Positions 37,064 through 42,481 of a stretch of DNA of 42,481 nucleotides are shown one piece after another. Origin of the DNA: Bordetella parapertussis (GTDB lineage: Bacteria; Pseudomonadota; Gammaproteobacteria; Burkholderiales; Burkholderiaceae_B); assembly GCA_945872285.1 (NCBI GenBank), contig CAMBZR010000021.1, forward strand, positions 1 to 42,481. Reading direction: 5' to 3'. How positions within the stretch are numbered: position 1 is the first letter of the stretch; the number at the start of each line of letters is the position of its first letter. A model generated the notes under the pieces. That model saw only the letters and a list, made by a program, of their open reading frames with translations. It was not told the DNA's origin and searched no databases. The position numbers and the translations under genes are program-made.

Positions 37064-37534
37064 ATGAAGTGTCCCTTCTGCGGGCATCCCGATACGCAAG
37101 TGGTCGACTCGCGCGGGGCGGACGAGGGCGATTTTATTCGCCGTCGCCGACGTTGCGTCGAGTGCGATCGGCGGTTTACGACTTACGAGCGCCCCGAGCT
37201 TTCGATGCCTTCGGTGGTTAAGCGCAATGGGAGTCGTCACGATTATGAGGCAGGCAAGTTGCGCGCGAGCTTATCGCTTGCGTTACGCAAACGCCCGATC
37301 AGTACCGAAGATGTTGACGCGGTGGTGATGCGTATTGAAGACAAATTGCTGACAAGTGGCGAGCGCGAAGTATCTACCGAATTTTTGGGTGAACTCGTGA
37401 TGGCCGAACTTAAAAAACTTGATAAAGTCGCCTACGTGCGGTTTGCTTCGGTTTATAAAAGTTTTGAAGATATTGGCGAATTTGTTGAGGCGATTCGCGA
37501 GATGCAGGGCCCACCTTTGCGGCGCAAGACATGA
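37064..37534 (+). CDS. nrdR: Transcriptional repressor NrdR
   Basis: Nucleotide-sensing repressor of ribonucleotide reductase genes. The 156 residues comprise a zinc ribbon with C3, C6, C31 and C34 ([10 protein letters not shown] ... [15 protein letters not shown]) and an ATP-cone (about 49-139, [20 protein letters not shown]) that binds ATP and dATP. Its predicted target boxes lie upstream of nrdA at 21766-21812 in this same window. The stop overlaps the ribD start (ATGA). Confidence 0.97.
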   Translation: MKCPFCGHPDTQVVDSRGADEGDFIRRRRRCVECDRRFTTYERPELSMPSVVKRNGSRHDYEAGKLRASLSLALRKRPISTEDVDAVVMRIEDKLLTSGEREVSTEFLGELVMAELKKLDKVAYVRFASVYKSFEDIGEFVEAIREMQGPPLRRKT

Positions 37535-38739
37535 ACCAGCCTTATACGCGCGGTATGGATACGCGCAATCCTGAGCAGGATGTTTTTTTCATGCGTCAGG
37601 CGCTTGCCTTAGCCGAGGGGGCGTTGTACGTGCCTTCGCCTAATCCGCGTGTCGGTTGTTTGATCGTACGTGAGGGCCAAGTGTTGGGCCGAGGTGCGAC
37701 GCAGGTGGTGGGTAGCCACCATGCCGAGATCATGGCGTTAAACGACATGAAGGCCAAGGGGTTTAGTGCTCAGGGTGCGACGGTGTACGTCACGCTCGAG
37801 CCCTGCAGCCATCATGGCCGCACGCCGCCTTGCGTGGATGCCTTAATCGCGGCGGGTCCCAAGCGCGTGGTATTTGCCCACTTTGATCCGAACCCTAGTG
37901 TTGCTGGGCGCGGGATGCGCGGCTTGCGCGAGGCTGGCATTGAGGTCAACGTGGGCGTGTGCGCAGAGCTGGCACTTGAGTTGAATCCGGGGTTTGTCTC
38001 GCGCATGACGCGTGGCATGCCCTATGTCTGGATGAAAGCGGCTGCGTCGCTCGATGGGCGTACCGCGTTAAACAATGGCGTTTCACAATGGATCACTGGC
38101 CCCGAGGCGCGTGCCGATGGACACCATTGGCGTGCTCGTAGTTGCGTGGTGCTAACGGGCATTGGCACTGTGCGCGCCGATAATCCAAAAATGACTGTGC
38201 GACATGTCGTGACCCCACGGCAACCCAAGCGTGCGGTGATTGATCCCGGCTTTGAAATTGATGAAGACGCCGCCGTGTTGGCGGGCGGCGATGCGTTTGT
38301 TTTTGTCGGTGACAGCAACTCCGAAAAGGCTGCACGGTTCGCTGCACGTGGTGTGCAAGTGGTGTGTGTGCCAGAGGCTGGCGCACCGCCAGTCGGACAA
38401 ACGCGCCGTCGCATTGATATGCGCGCGATGATGCAATGGTTGGCTGCGCAAGGGCATAACGAAGTGCATTGCGAAGCGGGTTCGGGCTTAAACGGTGCGC
38501 TGCTTGACTCTGGCTGTGTCGATGAGTTGCTGGTGTATATGGCACCCATGCTGCTGGGCGAGGGTCGAAGCATGGCGCAGTTGCCGGTGCTCACGCAACT
38601 TGAGGGCGCTAAGCGCTACGAGTTCATTGAGGTCAAGCAGTTGGGCACCGATATCAGAGTGCGCGCGCGCCTGCCTGAGCGGTGGCGCGAACTGATGCAA
38701 AGTATTCATTTAATTGAAAGTCACACAGGTAAGGTGTAA
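37531..38739 (+). CDS. ribD: Bifunctional pyrimidine deaminase / reductase RibD
   Basis: Carries out the deamination and reduction steps of riboflavin synthesis. In the 402-residue frame the N-terminal deaminase has zinc ligands H64 (HAE), C92 and C101 ([11 protein letters not shown]); the C-terminal reductase starts near [17 protein letters not shown]. The start at 37531 overlaps the nrdR stop by 4 bp, implying coupling; an internal ATG at 37555 ([12 protein letters not shown]) is a reasonable alternative and closer to usual family length. ribE follows after 4 bp. No FMN riboswitch is visible. Confidence 0.95.
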   Translation: MNQPYTRGMDTRNPEQDVFFMRQALALAEGALYVPSPNPRVGCLIVREGQVLGRGATQVVGSHHAEIMALNDMKAKGFSAQGATVYVTLEPCSHHGRTPPCVDALIAAGPKRVVFAHFDPNPSVAGRGMRGLREAGIEVNVGVCAELALELNPGFVSRMTRGMPYVWMKAAASLDGRTALNNGVSQWITGPEARADGHHWRARSCVVLTGIGTVRADNPKMTVRHVVTPRQPKRAVIDPGFEIDEDAAVLAGGDAFVFVGDSNSEKAARFAARGVQVVCVPEAGAPPVGQTRRRIDMRAMMQWLAAQGHNEVHCEAGSGLNGALLDSGCVDELLVYMAPMLLGEGRSMAQLPVLTQLEGAKRYEFIEVKQLGTDIRVRARLPERWRELMQSIHLIESHTGKV

Positions 38740-38743
38740 GAGT

Positions 38744-39361
38744 ATGTTTACCGGAATCGTCGCGGCAGTTGGTCAGATTCAAAGTATCGAACCCTTCGCG
38801 GGCGACAAAGCTGATACGGGCGTGCATATCAAGATTCACGCGGGTGGTTTAGAGTTGGCTGACGTAGGCCTAGGGGATTCGATCGCGATTCAAGGTGCAT
38901 GCATGACGGTGGTGTCCAAGCACGCTGATGGTTTCTCGGTGGATGTCTCACGCGAAAGTCTGCGCTTGACGATGGGGCTTGATGCCCTAGGCCCTGTGAA
39001 CTTAGAAAAATCCTTGCGCATCGGCGATCAGATCGGGGGGCATTTGGTGTCAGGCCATGTGGATGGCTTGGGCGAAGTGGTGAAGTTTGAGCCAGTGGGC
39101 GAGTCGTGGGAGCTTATTGTGCAAGCCCCCGCTACGCTTGCAGCCTTTTTAGCCTATAAGGGATCGATTACCGTGAACGGCGTGAGCCTAACTGTGAATC
39201 GTGTAGACGATGTAGCGGGTGGCACCCGCTTTAGTATTAATTTGATCCCGCATACGATCGCCGTGACCACCTTGCAACATTTAAAGGTGGGTCAACGCGT
39301 CAATCTTGAGGTGGACACGATCGCGCGCTATGTGCAGCGGATGTTGTCGTTGTCGAAATAG
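38744..39361 (+). CDS. ribE: Riboflavin synthase alpha subunit
   Basis: Dismutates two 6,7-dimethyl-8-ribityllumazine molecules to riboflavin. The 205 residues form two lumazine-binding repeats: MFTGIVAAVGQI at the start with the GDSIAIQGACMTV segment, and the second with SGHVDGLGEV and GSITVNGVSLTVN. The start at 38744 gives the invariant MFTGIV N-terminus; the longer frame is not credible. It converges on the chromate transporter genes with 2 bp between stops, where GTTTTAAAAC spans the junction. Confidence 0.96.
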   Translation: MFTGIVAAVGQIQSIEPFAGDKADTGVHIKIHAGGLELADVGLGDSIAIQGACMTVVSKHADGFSVDVSRESLRLTMGLDALGPVNLEKSLRIGDQIGGHLVSGHVDGLGEVVKFEPVGESWELIVQAPATLAAFLAYKGSITVNGVSLTVNRVDDVAGGTRFSINLIPHTIAVTTLQHLKVGQRVNLEVDTIARYVQRMLSLSK

Positions 39362-39363
39362 TT

Positions 39364-39903
39364 TTAAAACCATAATCGAGCAAGCACCAACACCAGTCCG
39401 CCCATGCAAAGCACGGGCAGTGGGTTGATTGTTTTAAAACGCCAAAATATCCCGGCAGATACAGCTGCGATTAACCAAGGCATGACGCCGCCCGAGGCTG
39501 AGCGCAGGATGATGATTGCGCTGGTCAGCAACAGCCCCGAAGCTAAGGGAGCGAGGGCGTTTTGCACGATTGTTGTCCAGGGTCTGTCATAACTTTTATT
39601 CCAGGCGCGCGTCACAAAATACGCCAAGATGGTTGAAGGCCCAAACAACGCAAGCGAGGCGACCAAGGCACCTTGCCAGCCACTGACTTGCCAGCCAATC
39701 AAGGTTGCCAATAAGGCGCCTGGGCCAGGTGCCGCACGCGAGATCGCAAACAAATCGATAAATTGTGCGTGGGTCAGCCAGTGATAAACATCGACGGCCT
39801 GCAGATGCATATCGCCCACGACACTTTGCCCGCCGCCTACCGATATTAGGGATAACGGTGCAAAGACAACGAACAAATCTAAATAAATGTTTGAGGTTTT
39901 CAT
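39364..39903 (-). CDS. Chromate transporter, short CHR subunit (C-terminal-type half)
   Basis: A 179-residue membrane protein with about five hydrophobic helices and a CHR domain: FAPLSLISVGGGQSVVGDM and FAISRAAPGPGALLATLIGWQ. It is the partner of the adjacent CHR gene, with which it overlaps by 4 bp; such short-chain pairs work together to export chromate. Chromate specificity is a family inference; some CHR proteins have other roles. Confidence 0.85.
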   Translation of the reverse strand: MKTSNIYLDLFVVFAPLSLISVGGGQSVVGDMHLQAVDVYHWLTHAQFIDLFAISRAAPGPGALLATLIGWQVSGWQGALVASLALFGPSTILAYFVTRAWNKSYDRPWTTIVQNALAPLASGLLLTSAIIILRSASGGVMPWLIAAVSAGIFWRFKTINPLPVLCMGGLVLVLARLWF

Positions 39904-40517
39904 CGGACACGCGACCTTGTCGGTTTAGAGCCGATACGCTTTTGATGAATATTGGCAAACACGAGCCCGACAAGCGCCAAGCCCAGAATGACGGGTACGA
40001 GCGGGAGTTTTAACAAAAACAGTGCGATAAAAACTGAAATACTGAGCGCGAGCGGCCATAAGCCTAAGCGATATGAGCGTTTAAGCCCGCGTATCCCAAT
40101 CGACGCCGTGAGCCCCATCGCACTTGCGGCCAAGCCTTCAAGAAAATCGTGAATCCAGCTGATTGAACCCAAATCAAGCAAGACAATACTGAGCAGCACT
40201 GCCAAGATCATTGGGGGCACGATTAAAGCCATTACCGATACCAGTCCGCCCAGTCCGCCACGCAGTTTGTGGCCGATATGCAGGGCTAAGTTGGCGACAT
40301 TGGGCCCGGGCAAAATCTGACTGATCGTAAGCGCGCTCATGAACTCGTCTTCGGTCAAAAAGTGATAACGATCCACAAAGTCACGGTACATCCAGCCTGA
40401 GATGCCTCCACCAAAACTGGTTGCGCCAATTTTGGCGAACAGAATAAAAAGTAGCCCGAGTGTTGGGGCTGGCGTGGGCGAGGCCGGAGGTGTTGGGGTA
40501 AGCGTAGATGCTGACAT
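39900..40517 (-). CDS. Chromate transporter, short CHR subunit (N-terminal-type half)
   Basis: The predicted 205-residue membrane protein has a CHR domain: FAKIGATSFGGGISGWMYRDFV and TISQILPGPNVANLALHIG, then LALVGLVFANIHQKR at the end. The start MSASTLTPTPPASP at 40517 gives a short Thr/Pro-rich tail before the first helix; a longer frame to 40535 is possible. It is the first gene of the two-gene chr unit. Confidence 0.85.
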   Translation of the reverse strand: MSASTLTPTPPASPTPAPTLGLLFILFAKIGATSFGGGISGWMYRDFVDRYHFLTEDEFMSALTISQILPGPNVANLALHIGHKLRGGLGGLVSVMALIVPPMILAVLLSIVLLDLGSISWIHDFLEGLAASAMGLTASIGIRGLKRSYRLGLWPLALSISVFIALFLLKLPLVPVILGLALVGLVFANIHQKRIGSKPTRSRVR

Positions 40518-40613
40518 GACCGCTAGTATAGGCATCGGCGGCCTAGGCTGCAGGGGTGTGGTTCAAGCGGGGTTGCGCAAGTGCCTCTGTTAGAATGCAA
40601 GGCTTGTTACAGC

Positions 40614-40704
40614 GGACAGGTGGCCGAGCGGTTGAAGGCGCACGCCTGGAAAGCGTGTATACGTTCATAGCGTATCGGGGGTTCGAATCCCCCTCTGTCC
40701 GCCA
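40614..40704 (+). tRNA. tRNA-Ser (anticodon GGA)
   Basis: A complete class II tRNA. The acceptor stem GGACAGG pairs with TCTGTCC, the D-arm is GGCCGAGCGG, the anticodon stem CACGC/GCGTG carries GGA at 40648-40650, the long variable arm pairs TACG/CGTA, the T-arm is GGGGGTTCGAATCCCCC, and CCA is encoded. It reads UCC/UCU codons. Confidence 0.97.
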
Positions 40705-40749
40705 AAACTTAAGTTTCGAACCTGCTATGCAGAGATTAGATATGCCACG

Positions 40750-40778
40750 AGCCCCGCACAGTGCGGGGCTTTGCGTTT
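40750..40778 (+). terminator. Terminator after tRNA-Ser
   Basis: AGCCCCGCA (from 40750) pairs with TGCGGGGCT (to 40770) across a 3-base loop, followed by a short interrupted T-tract. Confidence 0.75.
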
Positions 40779-40962
40779 CTACCTCTTGACTGCGACCTGC
40801 CGCAGCGACCCGTAAAAGGCGTCTCAAACCCCGTTTGTCTCAAAACCTCATGACTTTTTACGCGTCGGTTCAGAGGTTGGTCGCTGGTCATTTAGGCGAG
40901 AAAGCTGTGAACCTTGGCGAACGGCGGTTAGTTGTTCAGATCGCTTTGAGTTTAGTCGCGTA

Positions 40963-41070
40963 ATGCCACGAACTGTCCTTATTGATTCTGACAGGCTGCG
41001 CGAGCTCAACGCCGCCATCTCGACCGCCAATTCCAGCCAATCTGGCCAGCCCTTGTCTGGCGGTAGATAG
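40963..41070 (+). pseudogene. Remnant of phage Rz (i-spanin) C-terminus
   Basis: This frame, open from 40816 to the stop at 41070, encodes an end resembling Rz-type inner-membrane spanins: VLIDSDRLRELNAAISTA followed by a Ser/Gly tail. The N-terminal membrane anchor and coiled coil expected of Rz are missing, so only the 3' part survives. The next feature overlaps it in the +1 frame exactly as Rz1 overlaps Rz in lambdoid phages. Family assignment is from memory and moderately uncertain. Confidence 0.5.
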
Positions 41071-41197
41071 TTTTACGTCGGTGTCTTGGGATGATTTGAT
41101 GAAGAGCTATCTGAAGCTGGTGATTCAGTATTCTGAGTGCGCTGGCAAACACGACGCACTAACCAATTTCAAATCCGGCCCGTTGGTCAGCAGATAA
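40982..41197 (+). pseudogene. Rz1-like o-spanin lipoprotein (phage lysis remnant)
   Basis: From a TTG at 40982 the frame gives 71 residues: a short hydrophobic stretch with lipobox LTGC, a Pro-rich STPPSRPPIPANL segment, and a later YSECAGKHDALTNF, features of phage Rz1-type outer-membrane spanins. The signal peptide is truncated: upstream codons are hydrophobic (LSLLILTGC) but no ATG exists before the preceding stop at 40961. It overlaps the Rz remnant in the +1 frame. No holin, endolysin or other phage genes flank it, so it is probably a non-functional relic. Confidence 0.55.
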
Positions 41198-41424
41198 CTA
41201 AAAGTAACAACGGTAGCAAAAGGGGCAGCTCGCTGAGGGTTTGTTTTTCGTCACCCTAGGATTAGGGTGGCGGCATACCGATTATCAACGAACTATTAGG
41301 CAGGCCCGCCAGCAAACCCCTTAATCTTTGTCCGCTCGAGCCTAACAGTGACAGTCAAGTTAATTAAGCCTTCGCTAGATAAGGGAGTTCCTAAATCCAG
41401 TTAGACTCTTAAAAAAACTGAAGG
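41198..41424. other. Intergenic region after the spanin relic
   Basis: About 230 bp without a credible gene. It holds a 7-bp perfect hairpin CACCCTA/TAGGGTG (41252-41269) and an inverted repeat GACTCTT/AAGAGTC (41404-41433) that crosses the stop of the stress-protein gene. Neither has a proper T-run. Confidence 0.4.
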
Positions 41425-41877
41425 CTAAGAGTCGGTGACTGACTCATTTAAAATGACAATCAGAACGCTGCAGTGTGCGGTTTCGATCAGGGCTTTAGAT
41501 TTGAAGCTGCCCCACCAGCGCGCGGCCCAATTGTCCTTGTGTTTATGAGCAACGATGATCAGGTCACAATGTTGTTGCATGGAGTAGTTTGCAATCTCTA
41601 TCGCTGGGTCGCCTGTCAGCGCAACGCCTTGAGCGTTATATCCAGCTTCTTTAAGCGACTGCACGCCACTATTTAGGATTTTATTTTGCACCTGATGATC
41701 GTGCGCACGGTCATCACCCACAAAGGCACCTTCCATCCCAACGGATGTATAGAAATTTGGAAGGACGGTAAGTAAGGTGATTTGTGCAGATGGCCAGTTC
41801 GTGAGATCTTTACATCCAATTAAGGCTTGTTGATCAAGGTCAGAACCGTCGTAGGCAAGCAAAATATTTTTATACAT
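41425..41877 (-). CDS. Universal stress protein (UspA family)
   Basis: A 150-residue single-domain Usp. MYKNILLAYDGSDLDQQAL is the typical first strand and nucleotide-contact Asp, and HCSVLIV is the usual last strand. The ATP-binding motif GxxGx9GS is degenerate: the expected first glycines are replaced (VAHKHKDNWAARWWGS), so it may be a non-ATP-binding, UspA-like member. The start at 41877 is fixed by a GGAGG site 5 nt upstream. Its lower GC content and position after the phage relic suggest an accessory region. Confidence 0.88.
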   Translation of the reverse strand: MYKNILLAYDGSDLDQQALIGCKDLTNWPSAQITLLTVLPNFYTSVGMEGAFVGDDRAHDHQVQNKILNSGVQSLKEAGYNAQGVALTGDPAIEIANYSMQQHCDLIIVAHKHKDNWAARWWGSFKSKALIETAHCSVLIVILNESVTDS

Positions 41878-42160
41878 ATCAGCCTCCAGAATTTTCGCCA
41901 AATGGGTATTTCAGCAAATGCAACTTGTGGGTGGGGTTGTTAAATTAGATGCTTCATATGCAGTCTGTTAACAGGATAAACCCTCGTTGGTACGAGGAAA
42001 ATAAATCATTTAAAAAAATTTGGGGTTTTCCCTGCACGTTATGGGTGCCAATTGATGAATTTCTGGTTTGCAGACTGGGCAGCTGTTAAGTCCGGATCCG
42101 AAATTCGAGTTATGAAAAGATCCTATCTCGCTAGACAACAAACACAATCACCGTCCCGCC
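41878..42160. other. Divergent intergenic region, usp / MFS gene
   Basis: The 283 bp are AT-rich around 41990-42030 and contain a small hairpin CCTCGT/ACGAGG (41982-41997). It should hold promoters for both divergent genes. No gene is visible. Confidence 0.35.
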
Positions 42161-42481
42161 ATGACAAAAACAACGACGCTTAGCAAAATTCCAAAAGGGG
42201 TTTGGGCCCTCGGATTCGTCAGCATGCTAATGGACATTTCTTCAGAGATGGTCCATAGCCTACTACCGCTTTTCATGGTGGGGGTCATGGGCGCGAGCGC
42301 CCTGACGGTTGGTCTGATTGAGGGCCTGGCCGAGGCAACTGCGCTCATCGTCAAGGTGTTTTCGGGCGCACTGAGTGACTATATTGGTAAGCGCAAGGGA
42401 CTCGCCTTATTCGGCTATGCGCTGGGTGCGTTCACCAAACCGCTGTTTGCTATCGCACCTACCATGGGGATCGTGCTGACT
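42161..42481 (+). CDS. MFS transporter (5' part, truncated by the window end)
   Basis: From the ATG at 42161 the frame is open for 107 codons to the last base. WALGFVSMLMDISSEMVHSLLPLFMV forms the first helix, GLIEGLAEATALIVKVFSGALSD the second with the start of the loop, and DYIGKRKGLALFGY is the MFS signature between helices 2 and 3. The family includes many drug and metabolite exporters; the substrate is unknown. There is no strong ribosome site, so a different nearby start is possible. Confidence 0.82.
   Translation, partial: MTKTTTLSKIPKGVWALGFVSMLMDISSEMVHSLLPLFMVGVMGASALTVGLIEGLAEATALIVKVFSGALSDYIGKRKGLALFGYALGAFTKPLFAIAPTMGIVLT

Noticed and set aside
38700..38760. An FMN riboswitch for the riboflavin genes.
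   Set aside because: ribD overlaps nrdR and ribE starts 4 bp after ribD, leaving no room for an RFN element.
40543..40827. A 94-codon minus-strand frame covering the tRNA and reading GDSNPRYAMNVYTLSRRAPSTARP.
   Set aside because: It is the antisense translation of tRNA-Ser and its flank; this phrase is a familiar false gene call over tRNA-Ser in many genomes.
1..42481. CRISPR arrays, insertion sequences or integrases anywhere in the window.
   Set aside because: No regularly spaced repeats, transposase or recombinase frames were found on either strand.

Overview
The window is a dense, moderately GC-rich chromosomal segment that looks betaproteobacterial, most likely Burkholderiales close to Bordetella/Alcaligenaceae. 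This placement rests on gene content and order: accB-accC-prmA followed by a zinc-ribbon protein; rplM-rpsI-argC-x-erpA; M23 peptidase-anmK divergent from tyrS; glyA-nrdR-ribD-ribE; and an Ala/Lys-rich histone H1-like gene. No 16S or marker comparison could be run.

Layout. 1-2.1 kb: a LigJ-type 4-oxalomesaconate hydratase (-) divergent from an alpha/beta hydrolase (+). 2.1-9.4 kb: one tightly packed leftward operon, mpl > RNB exoribonuclease > TonB-like protein > aroE > lptG > apaH, with several 4-bp stop/start overlaps. 9.4-15.9 kb: rightward genes for a thioredoxin-like protein, aroQ, accB, accC, prmA, a zinc-ribbon membrane protein, a PfkB kinase and a glycine-zipper lipoprotein. 16.0-21.8 kb: leftward yggT, histone H1-like gene and nrdB/nrdA, with two NrdR boxes upstream of nrdA. 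22.2-26.8 kb: small lipoprotein, gltX, carboxylesterase, darP and divergent pmbA. 26.9-35.7 kb: orphan TRAP binding protein, rplM-rpsI, argC, a coiled-coil protein, erpA, anmK, M23 peptidase and tyrS. 35.8-40.5 kb: glyA, nrdR, ribD, ribE and a split chromate transporter. 40.6-42.5 kb: tRNA-Ser(GGA), then an accessory-looking stretch with an apparent Rz/Rz1 phage spanin relic, a universal stress protein and the start of an MFS transporter that runs off the window.

How genes connect. Cell-envelope and precursor synthesis dominate (mpl, anmK, M23 peptidase, lptG, aroE/aroQ, accBC). The window holds both the class Ia ribonucleotide reductase operon and its repressor gene nrdR, and the DNA sites expected for that repressor lie over a plausible nrdA promoter.

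Most notable observations: (1) the histone H1-like gene is interrupted at a run of ten A residues, and the -1 frame immediately continues into what looks like its true C-terminal tail, ending just before a strong terminator; (2) three consecutive long hairpins lie between nrdB and the histone gene, with wobble pairs that fit only plus-strand RNA; (3) a decayed, out-of-frame-overlapping phage spanin pair sits beside tRNA-Ser; (4) paired NrdR boxes 31 bp apart centre to centre. No CRISPR array, insertion sequence or replication origin was seen.
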